A stretch of DNA of 64,000 nucleotides from assembly GCA_009760855.2 (NCBI GenBank), contig WPIO01000061.1:62001-126000 (forward strand). The letters run 5' to 3'. Positions 34,009 through 62,584 of this stretch are shown piece by piece. A program made the translations under genes and the position numbers. The stretch is from Cristatella mucedo. Its lineage: Eukaryota > Bryozoa > Phylactolaemata > Cristatellidae. The notes under the pieces were generated by a model that made no database searches, was not told where the DNA came from, and saw only the letters and a list, made by a program, of their open reading frames with translations. Every line of letters begins with the position of its first letter. Positions within the stretch are counted from its first letter, which is position 1.

Positions 34009-34120
34009 ATTATTAAAATCCGCTTAGGCTGTAAGTGCGCTATACAAAACTATTTTGCGTATCACTCGCATAGCCTTTTGGAGTTACAGTCGGAGAAAAA
34101 TTACATTGCACTGCACAGTG
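34009..34120 (+). mobile_element. LINE-B 3' terminus, resumed after nested insertion
   Basis: CCGCTTAGGCTGTAAGTGCG, TACAAAACT, GCATAGCCTTTTGGAGTTAC and GGAGAAAAATTACATT are the LINE-B 3' UTR end that was interrupted at 33815. Confidence 0.75.
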
Positions 34121-35112
34121 ACCATGTACTCATTGAAATAACTTAAGAAGCAGCGAGAATATATACCGTGGCGCGTGGTGTGAAACTTAAATGAGCTTGA
34201 GACACGTTTTTCTTTCGTCAGCTTTTAGTTAACTACATATGGATTACTCAGCTGTCTGTTGATTTTAATATTATAATAAATATCCACAGCGAACAGTATT
34301 GCTATCCTCTCAACTTGAGTATCAGACCGGTAGTGGAACCATAGCAACCTCATTGCTTCCGCGTAGGTCGCTGCTGCGACGCTCTTGGTGTACAGTCTGC
34401 GGCTGATTTTGTCCCATGCTGAAATCCATGCCGCACGTGTCGCTCGCGCTCACGTTCGTCACGAGGTTCGCGACTCCTTGAACGGACTCTCTCTTGCGAG
34501 GTCAACCCTATCTCGTGCACGAACTTCGTGCCTTCCACTCATTGAATTTTCAAGCATATATGTTTCCAGTACACGTGGCATTCAAAATCCGAAAATTTGA
34601 GCACCAGCCACAGAAAGGCTGTAACGTTTGCAAGACGCTGGTCATCAATTTCAAGCAGATAATTTAAATTTTCAGCAGATAATGCATCTAGTTAATTTCG
34701 TGGCAACTGAAAGGCGGCTATCGCTCGGCGACTGTGCACAAGTGACCAGCTGACCATCACTAGCGATGACTAGCTCTAGCTCACGATAAGACGCTTATGT
34801 TTGGTCTCCCGACAACTCGATCCTCCCCAAAGTGTGATTCTCTGGCTGAATATACAGGTTTTGAGAGGCCAAGAGGATTTAAATAAACAAAATTTTCATT
34901 CTCGAGCGGCTTAGCAGCATGCAACGTGACTGGTCCTTAGGGAACTGTTTTCATAACAACAATGCATTTTATCTCACAGAAAGTATGCGATAAGATAATT
35001 AGGCTGTTCAAAGCAAACAGCCGGGAAAGCATCAGCTGATGGCGCAGACACTGCCGCAGACTCTTGCATAAGAATCGCAACCGGATACGATTGTGTTGTA
35101 AACGACTACAGC
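34121..35112. other. Upstream region of gene B
   Basis: No repeat recognised. It presumably contains the gene B promoter and 5' UTR; no clear TATA box or initiator was picked out. Confidence 0.4.
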
Positions 35113-52579
<17,467 letters not shown>

Positions 52580-53340
52580 GTAATCGTAGCTTTCGCTGTC
52601 TGAACACGCTGCTCGGGGAACAGCTGCCAAAGTTGTCTCGCGCGCTTACAACGAGTCCATCCAGTCTCGTCCTCATTTTGCCTTTTTGTCCAGATCTGAG
52701 GTCAGGTGCTATATACTTTGTGCCTACTTCAAGGCGCTACGCAACGAGAAAGAATACATAAAGCAAATTAATAAGTGCACTTCAGGTGACTCTTTACGGA
52801 CATAAGTGACTTTGTGTCGGCCACTAAGCAGGTGCTAAATTTACCTCGACTAACCAACTATAACTAACTAGAGCGTGAGGTTAGACAGAACTTCAGTAGA
52901 CAAATGAGCCAAAGCAATTAGCGATAAACGATTCGCGATTCAAGATTAGCGACTAACGGTTAGAGCCACCCTTAGCTTCCTCACTACCCAGTAAACTCAG
53001 CTCTCCCAGTGCGCGTTCGTCGCTCGAACTCGCCAACCGTTGAAAGAAAGCAGCCAGAGTAAACGGACACGTTTCCCTTTCCTCTGGCCACCGAAGCAAA
53101 GTTTGTCCTGCTGCCGGTGTTCAAATGCTGATAACCTATCCTGAATGGACGCGGTCTGAGATTGGGTCAATTTGTAAAAGAAAATGAATCATACGGTTTC
53201 ACTCTAATTTTTCTAGCCACAAGAGCTTCAAAATTAAGTTCGCACGGCCAAGCTAGCTCTGAAAAGCCGTCAGCCCTGCTAGAACCAGGACAGTCGAATA
53301 CTTCAGGTAGCAGGCGGCAAGAGACTGCCATCATTAGCAG
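52580..53340. other. Downstream of gene B exon 6
   Basis: The last coding exon should lie here or beyond, but no phase-0 exon with the D-x-x-x-F-V-C pattern was found. The frame at 53162 (94 codons) does not meet the phase. Confidence 0.4.
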
Positions 53341-53665
53341 CAGCAACAGCAGAGTACAGGCTCTGCCCCTTTTGGCGACCGCGTGCGGCTATTTCTCTCG
53401 GAGTACGCGCGGAGTACGCCGTACTCTAAGCGCGCGACAGCATTAAAAAGGAAGCTTAGGATGCACCTGTTTATTGCAGTGTTTTGTAGGTATTTGTGAT
53501 TCGTCTCTCACGTGCACGTACCCGCCTACACTGTGCCTGCTTCTTGCGGATATTACCGCGTATAATTCGGCATTGCTTGCACTACAGCTGTGAAGTGCCG
53601 AGAAAGATATTCAGTTCTCTCACGGCGCTACGCAATTTTGTTTTTATTATTAATATTATTACTAT
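53341..53665 (+). mobile_element. LINE-A 3' end fragment
   Basis: Remnant C-terminus (F-G-D-R-V-R-L-F-L...; LKRKLRMHLFIA), 3' UTR with CGTGCACGTACCCGCCTACA and tail AAGTGCCGAGAAAGATATTC, CTCACGGCGCTACGCAA, TTTTTATTATTAA. Confidence 0.7.
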
Positions 53666-53689
53666 AAGCTCTGTACGCTCGACGAGCAA

Positions 53690-54880
53690 GCAGAAACGCC
53701 CGTCCTCCGCTAATTGACTCCAGGCACGAGTGGGCGGGTGAGCACTGACGCTCCAACCGAGTCACAGCGAGTCGCAGCTATACTTTTATATTTCAGGAAG
53801 GCGTCGCGAGCTGCCTGCAAGCGCTGAGAATTAGACGGCCAGGCTACCAGGGTGTGTGACGCCGCTAAAGTTGCCGAATAAATCTGAGCCTCAGCGGGTG
53901 GTAACGCCCCAAGATATCGGTTCGCGGTCTATCATCAACGCGATCGACCAGCAGGGTGTGAGCGTGGCCACGCTCACAAAGCTGTTCCGCCCAAGCTGGA
54001 CTCACACCACTCCGCCTGGCCAACACGCGTGAACCGCCTCGTTAGGTGCTGCAGTTGGACAGTATCTGCTGACTAAGCTGTATTTAATTGCAACGGCTCA
54101 GCTGTGGTCGCGTGATCCGCTAGTCCTGCAGTGAAGGACTTTCTGCTGGTAACCGCCCTGTGTGTGGACTCTATCCACTCGCTCTCTCTTCTTCGTGCTC
54201 CTCTTCTCTTCTCTACTGGCGCTCTGGAGCTGCTTGCGCGACGGCTTCTACATCTGTATGTACGCTCGCTCTCCCGCGTTGGCCTGGGTATAATACAATG
54301 CTGCCGTTGTCGTCAGGACAACAACTTGCTTGTGGGCGTCGTTAATCTTCGTCGCGACCGCCATCTTCGTGGCAGCCCCTACATGGGCACCACCAATCGA
54401 CGGAAAGAACTTTCCCTACTCGTCATCAACATACAGGGTGCACGTGCAGCAGTGAATGTTGCAATATCGTATCGGGCGTGGCATTAGCGACCCGACTCCT
54501 TATTAGAGCAATTTTCCCGGCGCCGAGGCGTGGCCAGTAGTATTGCTTGGTCGGTAAGTGCGTGCAAAGTCACCGCGTACCTACTCAAAGAGCGCTAGCT
54601 CGTTACTCGCGTCAAAATGACTATTGAGGTCGGAGCGTTGCAAGCACAGCGCTGCTGTCGTCGTGGTGATGAGACGCCTGTTTCGCCTGCTACAAATCAC
54701 CCTGCGTGGTAATGCAACGGTGCTGACCAAAAATTTCACGGTCGACGATTTGCTCGATGGTACTCTGACGTTTTTTCGGGATGAGCAATTAGCCCTGCTC
54801 CCTTACTTTTGGTTACGTGCCATACCGTGCGCGTTCGAAGGAACCATGGGGTTGCAAGATGATGTCCGGCCGTAGCAGAA
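53690..54880. other. GC-rich segment with an exact 22-bp palindrome
   Basis: Third CpG-rich block of the window. A 22-bp perfect palindrome lies at 53957-53978 (centre GTGGCCAC). Frames at 54131 (118 codons) and 54624 (83 codons) show no domain I know. Confidence 0.4.
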
Positions 54881-55959
54881 TACACGAAGTTTGCTTACTT
54901 ATGTACATCACGAAATGGAGCGCGGCCAACCTCGAGGCTCTTGCTTTAGGCTCACCCTCAGATTAGAGAAGACGGAAATCACTTCGCCTCTCTTAAAATG
55001 ACGAACGGTCGGGATATGACTCCGAAGGTAGCTTACCCTCGTATTTTGGAATTAATAAAAGCAGCAGCCTCACTACCAACGATCTTGCTCGCATGCTGGT
55101 AAAAACTGTTTATCTTGCAGACTAATTAGTAAGGCGTGCTGCATCCCCAAGAAGCTAATGCACCTCCAAACACATCACATTCACATTCAAGATCAGCTGT
55201 GAGAAATCTGAAAGGCTAAAAGGCTCGGTGGCTAATGTGAAATGCCTAAGTCAGCTTTCCACGGTGTGCACTGCAATTCATTTCGAAGCATTCAATTTGG
55301 AAAAAGTAATATTTTCGTTATGAGAACTACAATGCTTACAAGTTAGCATGACCATAAATCTAAATTAAAAACTATAATTTTCAATCAGCCTCAAAAATTG
55401 GGTCCATCATTTTCCCAGAGTGATCAGCAGCGACCTCTTGGAAATATTGAGAATTTACAAAAGGAGTTCTTAGCCACGTGGCCTAAATGCCAGATTAATC
55501 ATTTATGAGTCTGGATCACTGCTCTAACAAGTGTCTGCTGTGTCTAGTGCTACGTAACTTCAGCTGTCAGATGAGCTAAAAAAAAAATATCAACGATGAG
55601 GTTCATTGGCCTAAAAAGGATCCTAATGCTGTGGTCAGGTTTTGCAAAAGATGCCACAATAAACAATGACAGCGAAGTTTTCAAAATTAGAAATTTAATA
55701 CTATCTAAACGCTTGAGATATCAATGTAAAAGTATGCACTTCTTTATTTGATGATCACTTGACTGGTTTAAAAGTGGAAAAGCTTTGCACTAATTTTGTA
55801 AACTTACTCCTTTGACATTGCCATCTCTTGTGGGAATTTATAGCCTGAGAGTGAACCCTAAGGCCTAAAAATACTAAGAAATACGCGGACCATTAAACCG
55901 GATATAGTCAGGGTGTAGTCGGATGTATTCGGATGTAGATTCTGTCAGAGCACAACCAT
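54881..55959. other. AT-rich unassigned spacer
   Basis: No gene or repeat recognised. Confidence 0.45.
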
Positions 55960-56050
55960 ATTTTTTCAATGTTACTTAGCTGAAACTAGGCAGACATGAC
56001 TGTGGAGCTGATTTGTTTGTCTGCTGGAAAGTCACTTTGGAAGAGGAGCC
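55960..56050 (-). mobile_element. LINE-A internal scrap
   Basis: TTACTTAGCTGAAACTAGGC, AGACATGACTGTGGAGCTGA and AAGTCACTTTGGAA match the antisense of the LINE-A segment upstream of the C-terminus, as at 29225-29290. Confidence 0.6.
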
Positions 56051-56219
56051 CACATTTAAAGCAGTTTCCATAGGTGATAGTTACCAAGCCTATTTTAAGG
56101 AACGAGCTTACAAATTATTAGTACAAGTATGTTTTCCCCTAGCTATTAAGCTGGTTTTTTATCATTCGATATAATAAATTGCTGTCTTTCACATGTGGAT
56201 GCCAATAATCCATGCATTC

Positions 56220-56960
56220 TGGGAGTTGAAAGTTAAATAAAGCTTAAAGGCTTTCGGTACGCATGCGCTAGCCCACAGACTTCATGCACTTCCTTCGCCG
56301 CGCTGAGATGGCCCAGTGGTTAAGATGCTCACCCCGATTAAGGTCGGACTGAGGTCACGTGAGCACGAGCACCGCGGTTTATATGAAGCGCCTGAATATA
56401 GACTAAGTTCTCTTAGGGCCCTATACAAATGATTTATATTTTTAATCTCACGCAACAAAGAGAAAGTGGGAAGCATAGCTGAGTCGGGAGTGCAGTATGG
56501 GTAGTGAGTTGCTTGGAAGTAGCAGCTCAGGACAGCTGGAAAGGGTTGCCATGTTCGAAAACGGTTTTATTTAAAAGCATGGCAATATTTACAAAAAAAT
56601 TACGTCAGCAAGTTAGAAAACCACTATACGGCCGCTAAGGACACGAAGCCTAAAAAATTATTCTATGAGGTGGCGAGAATCGGAAGTCCGGCGGTTGTAC
56701 CATTAGCCTGTGACGTCATCGAAAAAGCTGGGGCACATCCCCCTACGCGCGTCACGTGAATTGTGGAGTTTTACTATCTAGAATCAGCCAAGCACAAAAG
56801 TTCTCTGTTGCCAATGGTCTTTAAGCGTATTAATTGCATAGGTAATTTATTTTCCGTGGAAGACCTGAGCGCACGTGGAGGCTTAAGCTGGTTCAGCAGT
56901 TCAGCTAGGTATGCTGGATCCAAACAGTAGCGGGCCTTGTAGGTCAGTGAAAGAATAATA
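56220..56960 (-). mobile_element. LINE-B fragment carrying a nested SINE-A
   Basis: Inverted LINE-B: AAGGCTTTCGGTACGCATGC, then after the SINE CTCACGCAACAAAGAGAAAG and GTAGCAGCTCAGGACAGCTG; farther on (56795-56955) GGTCTTTAAGCG and TTCAGCAGTTCAGCTAGGTA. About 230 bp at 56560-56790 is foreign to LINE-B. Confidence 0.75.
56300..56445 (+). mobile_element. SINE-A nested in LINE-B
   Basis: tRNA-like head GAGATGGCCCAGTGGTTAAG, weak B box GAGCACGAGCACC, then GAAGCGCCTGAATATAGACT and AAGTTCTCTTAGGGCCCTAT. LINE-B sequence is interrupted exactly here (...CAGACTTCAT | CTCACGCAAC...). Confidence 0.8.
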
Positions 56961-57300
56961 ATAATAATAATAATACACCTGATAAAGCACCCTCGGAGAA
57001 CTCAATCTCTTTCTAGGCACTTTACATTTGCTGCAAAGGAAACGCGATCTAATGATGAGGGGTACCATGCTCGATAAAAAACATAATTACCATTGTTTGA
57101 GGTGACATGCACAGGGTCACCATGCATGTGGTGTGGTTAGTGGCAGCATGCAGTGTCAGCACGCATAAGCACATACAAGGACGAATCACAGGGGCCACTT
57201 AATTCTGTCATAAATAGATGCGTTTTAAATTTCTTTTTAGATGTGGTCAAGTCAGAGAATGTCGTGGCGCAAGTCGGGAGTGAGTTCCCGGCTTGGGGAG
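56945..57300 (-). mobile_element. LINE-A 3' end fragment
   Basis: (ATT)n tail (as AAT on +), CTCAATCTCTTTCTAGGCAC, the 3' UTR and the start of the C-terminus (CAAGTCGGGAGTGAGTTCCC). Ends where a second copy begins. Confidence 0.85.
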
Positions 57301-57301
57301 A

Positions 57302-57302
<1 letters not shown>

Positions 57303-57334
<32 letters not shown>

Positions 57335-57560
57335 CAATTGCTAAAGCGCCATCAGATAACTCAAACTCTTTCTAGGTGCTTCACATATTCTGCCAAGGGA
57401 AGCGCGATTGAATGGTGAGTAATATCATGCTTGATAAACATGAATAACATGGTTAGGGGTGACATGCACAGGGTTAGCATGCAAGTGTGGTTAGTAGCAG
57501 TATGCAGTGTCAGCACACATAAGCGTACGAACTAAATGCAGGGTTTCCAAAGTTTCTGTA
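57303..57560 (-). mobile_element. LINE-A 3' end fragment, second in a row
   Basis: A clean (AAT)n run, CTCAAACTCTTTCTAGGTGC, the 3' UTR with an internal deletion, ending at CGTACGAACTAAATGCAGGG. It lies tail-first against the preceding copy, both on the minus strand. Confidence 0.85.
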
Positions 57561-57819
57561 TCCATTGATCAACCATTAGCAATCTAATCTACTACTTCTA
57601 CTTCAGCACAGGATAAGTCTAGTTGAAACCTGCGGGATTAGTTATCTAGCAGTGCGATTAGTTAACTGGCTTCATTATTCATCATTAGTTGCAGCTGCCT
57701 GGTAGCTTTATTTCAATAGCCAGATTTTGATTGGTAAATTATTTGGTAGGCAGCTTTTGGCAAAGCAAGCACTTTACCACTAGGATTTGCAGTATTCCGA
57801 CCTAGGGGGGGCCGTGCTT

Positions 57820-58260
57820 TAGCAATGTTATGTAGCTGAAAGAAGGCAGTCTTGACTGTGGAGGAGCAGGAGTTTTCGAGTGAAAGGTCACTCCGTTTAA
57901 GGACACCTAGATTTTACAAGGTAAAGGTTAAGTATACCTAGATTTCGACTCGAGGCAACAGGAGATATGCAAGCTGAGCCAATTTTGACATTTGCTCTTT
58001 CCAATTTCGGAGTCATGATTTGTTTGCACATAACTAGTAAGGTAGTTTTATTGTCACTCAATTTGCAAAACGTTTCTACAATCTTCTTGTGGAAGTCAGC
58101 AGTGCATGCACCAAGCGAGTTGAGAGAACTCGACATACTGGAGGGCTGGGAAGGATCAAAACAAAGATACAACTTAGCGTCATCTGCATCATAGAAGTGA
58201 AAGTCTGGATTGTGCTTGGCGATTATACTGGCAAGAAGGAGGGCGTAAAGAATGAAAAAA
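57820..58260 (-). mobile_element. LINE-A internal ORF2 fragment
   Basis: The minus-strand frame reads MYLCFDPSQPSSMSSSLNSL and VETFCKLSDNKTTLLVM, parallel to LYLYFDQFQHSSISNSLNSL and FLKLNDDKTNSIVMG of the copy at 62700. This is the region just after the catalytic box. Confidence 0.8.
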
Positions 58261-58324
58261 AGAGGACCAAGTGCAGAGCCCCGAGATGCCCCGAGATACT
58301 TAACTGACTCCTCGGATGATCTTT

Positions 58325-59100
58325 TTTATCTGCGTATTCGTTTTAAAAGCTTCATTCAGAAGACTGCTCCTACAGGTAGCCATCACGTCCGATCCCTATC
58401 TAAGATTAGGAGATATATTCCACAGTGGCTTGCAAAAAATTTAACTAGGAGCTTAGTTCTGTCTCGGCTTGATTATTGTAGTTCCCTTTTGGTTGGGCTA
58501 CCAAAGAAAGCAACTAGGCCACTGCGGCTGGCTATGAATGTGGCTTCAAGGTTAGTTTTGAAGCCCCAGGGGTTTGAGCTCGTGTCTCCTTTGCTAAAAG
58601 AGCTAGGATGGCTGCATGTTGATGAACTGATACAGAGCAAAGTTCCTACGCTGACCCACAAGGCCCACCACGGCTTGGCTCGCCTATACCTAGCTGAACT
58701 GCTGCACCAGTGTCAGCCTCTTTTCGCTATCAGGTCCTGTGTGGGCAAAAAATTAGCTGTTCCATTCCTCCGCTTAAAGACCGTTGGCGACAGATGCTTC
58801 AGCAATGCAGGTCCTAGACTGTGAAACTCACTACCACAATTCTTACGCACAACAACTGCTCTCATCCTTTCCAGCGGCCCTGAGCTGCCACTTCATGCTA
58901 CTCATTACCTCAACTGCTCACCTGACTCAGCAATGCTTCCTACTTTCTCTTTGTTGCGTGAGACGAAGTCTGTTGGCTACTGAATGCGTACTGAAAGCCG
59001 CTTAGGCTGTGAGTTGGCTATACAAACTCTCCTGCGTATCACCCACATTGTCTCTATGACTTTGTGGCGTTAAAGACGGAGATAAATTACATTACATAAC
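58325..59100 (+). mobile_element. LINE-B 3' part
   Basis: The frame reads SFIQKTAPTGSHHVRSLSKI, LVLSRLDYCSSLLVGLPKKA and KVPTLTHKAHHGLARLYLAE, then frameshifts into the H-Y-L-N-C-S-P-D-S end. The 3' UTR closes GACGGAGATAAATTACATTA. It abuts the inverted LINE-A fragment. Confidence 0.88.
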
Positions 59101-59139
59101 ATCTATGTCCGTTCACATTAATACTATCGCCGATATAAT

Positions 59140-59352
59140 TCATTCGCATAGTGCCTCAAGAGAACTTAATCTACATTTAGGTGCTTCACATATGCCTCAG
59201 CGTTCGAGCCCACGATCTCAGCCAGACCTTTGTCGGAGCGAGCACTTTAACCGCTGGACCAATCCAGCTCGGCTAAGAACTTAATCTCTGTTAAGGCGTT
59301 TCACATGTGCCTCGGGGCTCGAGCCAACGACCTTAGCCAGACTCTGGTTGGG
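59140..59352 (-). mobile_element. Two SINE-A copies in tandem
   Basis: Both inverted. First (59140-59277): tail GAGAACTTAATCTACATTTA, B box TTCGAGCCCACGA, A box AACCGCTGGACCAATCCAGC. Second (59279-59352): GAACTTAATCTCTGTTAAGG and B box GGGGCTCGAGCC, then truncated. Confidence 0.8.
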
Positions 59353-60128
59353 GGCAAGATACGATCTGAACCATTTTAGCAGTGACAGTGGTGCCCAGGC
59401 GATAAAAGAGGCGCTCCAGAAGAACTTTGTGATCCACCAACTCCAGCGCCAATTAAAGATCAAGCAAAGGAGCAGAGAGACTTTAGACTTTACCTCTGGC
59501 TGGGCTGGGCTGGATTTCCGAACGCTTTCTTCCACGTTCGCTCTTCACTTCCGGCTCACCCAAAACAGTTCAAACAGTTTTTTGCTTGGTTAATACAAAC
59601 ATGGTTACCTGGCTACTTGGTTACTTGGTTACCTGCAAAGCTGATCGTGTGTAACGTTACTTGGTAAAATAATCTTGCACCTTGCAAATAAGCGACCACA
59701 GTTACTACTCATTAATGCTAGCTAATAAGAAGCGGCAAGTTGCAACTTGTGCAGCGACTCGTGACGTAATGCGCCAGTCAGCCGAAAACTACCACCGCCT
59801 GCCAGGCTCTAATGCAACCTCGAATAACTGCTCGCCCTTGCGTTTTAGCAGCATTTCAAAAGCTAGGCGGTGCATCGGCAGGCAAGTGCGTCACTTCTGA
59901 GGATAAGTCGCGGCAACAGGTTAAGAAGACTTAGATTGTGACTTACCGGGGGCTTGCTTGCCAACTACAGCACCGGCAAGATGCGTTGGCTAATCTTATC
60001 ATGGCTGCCCGGCTGCCCCTAGAGTATCTCCACACTTCGCGTGATAGCGGCTACAGACGAGGAGCTCTCTCTAAGCCACCGCAGTCAGGAAATCTCGGCA
60101 CCGCCCTGTGCTTCCTTTTGAGTGCTGG
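59353..60128. other. Upstream region of gene C
   Basis: Holds GGTTAC(C/T)TGG(C/T)TAC-like short repeats at 59600-59635. The 130 bp before the start codon are GC-rich. No promoter element is certain. Confidence 0.4.
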
Positions 60129-60316
60129 ATGGCTACTCACCAGACGCTAGCGACCACGAGGGCGGCTGCTGCTGCGTGCTTGGTGCTCTCTCTGCTCAGC
60201 CGCTCACTGGGTGCTTCGGCGCTGCAGATCATCAAGCAGCTCGGCCCGTGCTCCGTCGATACGGACGCCGGCAGAGTGGACCTTGGCCCGCTCGGACTCG
60301 CCAACGGCGCGGCCAG
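60129..60316 (+). CDS. M6PR-like: Gene C exon 1: signal peptide and GPCS motif
   Basis: The ATG at 60129 gives MATHQTLATTRAAAAACLVL, S-L-L-S-R-S-L, a probable cleavage after ASA, then LQIIKQLGPCSVDTDAGRVD and L-G-P-L-G, ending AG|GTAGGC in phase 2, like A and B. It is GC-rich like copy A. This defines a third tandem paralogue; the rest lies mostly outside the window. Confidence 0.85.
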
Positions 60317-60379
60317 GTAGGCTGCGAGCAAGCGGCCGCGCCCCTTCCAGCCGCGTGCAAGGGGCATCTAATGCCTGGG

Positions 60380-60426
60380 CAGACTCAGCCAAGACTCTGT
60401 CGCCAACGGTCTTTATACGAAATAAC
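60380..60426 (-). mobile_element. LINE-B scrap in gene C intron 1
   Basis: CTGTCGCCAACGGTCTTTA is exactly the antisense of the LINE-B phrase TAAAGACCGTTGGCGACAG. Very short. Confidence 0.45.
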
Positions 60427-60437
60427 AGAGCTCTCCC

Positions 60438-60463
60438 CTCTTCCTTCCTTCCTTCCTTCCTTC
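60438..60463 (+). repeat. (TTCC)n microsatellite
   Basis: About six TTCC units. Confidence 0.9.
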
Positions 60464-61334
60464 TCTCTTTCTGTAGCCCCGGGTTTTGGTACAGATTCCC
60501 GCTGATCTGCTTGTGTATTATGGACTGCCGGATTTTTGACTGCCTCCCGTGTTTCCTACGGTGTACTTTGGCATGTGACGATCGAGAAGTCGCACGGTTC
60601 CAGCATTTACTGTGTTGAGCGGTTAGCTTTTGCACAGTGGCTGTTGGCCTAACCTTCTACAGTGTTCTGCTGTGTCCTGTTGGCTTTCATTACCGCGGAA
60701 AATCAAGGTTTTGGGCGACAGAATACTGAAAGCAGGTCATCATAAAATTTAATTCATTTAAGAACTCGATAAGCTAACATTTAGTACTGGAAGGGCCGCC
60801 AACAGGTGGCCAGGAAGATTTGCCTCTAAGAATTTCTCTCAGGACACTTGAGCCACTTGGCTTAACCCGACTTATTCTTCCTCAGATGGAATCAGGTTGA
60901 CAATGCTACAACAAGAAACTGGAAACGTCCTACGTAAGTTGGCACCTCTGATAATACGACAGTTCCATCAACGCCAAAATGTCCTTTAGCGAACGCAGAC
61001 TTAAAGAATAGCAAGGTAGACTGAACGACAGTTTTACAAGGCTGCCAAAAAGTCAGGTGCACGTCCAAATGCATGGTAAGTGAGGATTCCTAGGACCGGT
61101 CTCAACCACCCACTGTTGCTAAGATAAAGCCCAACCCCTGCAGAGAAATAGTCGAATCGCAGACCGATGAGTCGAAAGTCTTAACTTAAACTGTCGAACG
61201 TGTTCTTAGCCACTGAAGAGCAGGCACACTGCCCAATGATTCTCACGGCGATTTAGACGAGATTTTTTTATAAATTACTATGCACGGGTAAGGCAGAACT
61301 GGTGAGGGATAAAAAACTCGGGCTTGTTTAGATA
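60464..61334. other. Gene C intron 1, unassigned part
   Basis: Apart from the candidate exon at 60886, nothing is recognised. Confidence 0.4.
60886..60933 (+). CDS. M6PR-like: Possible gene C exon 2
   Basis: A strong acceptor (TTATTCTTCCTCAG|A) and donor (AC|GTAAGT) bound 48 nt. Spliced to exon 1 the frame is open: Arg, then WNQVDNATTRNWKRP, with an N-glycosylation sequon. Position and phase fit, but W-N-P-C is missing, so this could be the first half of a split exon 2, or chance. Confidence 0.25.
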
Positions 61335-62075
61335 AAGATACCACGTCCAAGTTGGTCCATGCATTCGTGACATCCCGTCTCGACTTCAGCAACTCACTGC
61401 TCGCTGGCCTACCGGCATGTGCGATCAGGCGATTGCAGCTGGTGCAAAACTCTGCAGCTAGGCTTGTCTGTCGTGAGCGTCGCAGTTGCCACATTACTCA
61501 ACTTCTCGCCGACCTGCACTGGCTTCCTGCCAAGCAACGGATAGACTTCAAGGTTTTTTCGCTAACTTTTAGGTCGCTTCATTCTTTGGCTCCAATCTAT
61601 CTCTCAGACATACTCCCCCATCAGGCCAAGCATCGTACCACCCGCTTTTCGGAATCCAGCAGTCTACAAATACCCCGTACAAACCTCAAATTCTTTGGAG
61701 ACCGTGCATTTAGTTCGTATGCTCCCAAAGCCTGGAACTCCCTGCCGACCTGCGTCAGAACATCCCCTGACCTGACCACATTTAAAAAGAATTTAAAATT
61801 AATTTAGGACAGCATTTAGTGGGTCCCTGTGATTCGTCCTTCATGTGCTTATGCGTGCTGACACTGTGCATGCTGCCACTAACCACATTTGCATGCTGAC
61901 CCTGTGCATGTAACCCCTAACCATGTAATTCATTTTGTTTGTTTAGCAAGCATGATATTACTCACCATTCAGTTGCATTTCCCTTTGCAGCAAATGTAAA
62001 GCGCCTAGAAAGAGATTTAAGTTCTCTGAGGGCGCTTTATCAAGTGCATTATTATTATTATTATTATAAAAACCG
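61335..62075 (+). mobile_element. LINE-A copy, 5'-truncated, nearly intact end
   Basis: A 151-codon frame reads VHAFVTSRLDFSNSLLAGLP, RLQLVQNSAARLVCRERRSC and FFGDRAFSSYAPKAWNSLPT, then the full 3' UTR and tail with (ATT)n. The last residues are disturbed by a small change (K-K-N-L-K-L-I then stop). Confidence 0.92.
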
Positions 62076-62134
62076 TGACTGCCAGCGTCCCTGCCGGACT
62101 GGAGCTTCTCTTCACCCTGTCTTCACCCTTCTCT

Positions 62135-62261
62135 ACCACACTGGCCCATTGGTTAAGGTGCTCGACCCGACCAGTGTCTGGCTGAGGTCGTGGCCTCGAG
62201 CCCAGCGGCATATGTGAAGCGCCTGAATAGAGATTAAGTTCTTTAAGGGCATTATATAAAT

Positions 62262-62265
<4 letters not shown>
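62135..62265 (+). mobile_element. SINE-A copy
   Basis: Head CCCATTGGTTAAGGTGCTCG, B-box area TGGCCTCGAGCCC, then GAAGCGCCTGAATAGAGATT, AAGTTCTTTAAGGGCATTAT. It follows a LINE-A (ATT)n tail and precedes a (TA)n array. Confidence 0.8.
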
Positions 62266-62418
<153 letters not shown>

Positions 62419-62454
62419 CCTCTGTGCATATCATCCCTACTTACTTTATGCTTG

Positions 62455-62575
62455 TAATTGAGCATGCTAATATTAACCTTCCAATCGTGCTTCCTTTGCT
62501 GCAAATGTGATGAGCCAAGACAGAGATTGATTTCTCTGAGGGCGCTATAACAAATGTGTTATTATTATCATCTGA
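62455..62575 (+). mobile_element. LINE-A tail fragment
   Basis: TTGAGCATGCTAATATTAAC, CTTCCAATCGTGCTTCCTTT and GAGGGCGCTATAACAAATGT then ATTATTATC. The words before the tail differ slightly from the main group and match the copies at 7880 and 63660, suggesting a subfamily. Confidence 0.75.
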
Positions 62576-62584
62576 GGCGGATCA

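Noticed and set aside
54624-54875. 83-codon ORF with a D-D-L-L-D-G-T-L-T-F-F phrase
   Set aside because: Checked as a possible gene B last exon, but it has no acceptor in phase 0 and no F-V-C pattern. Not otherwise recognised.
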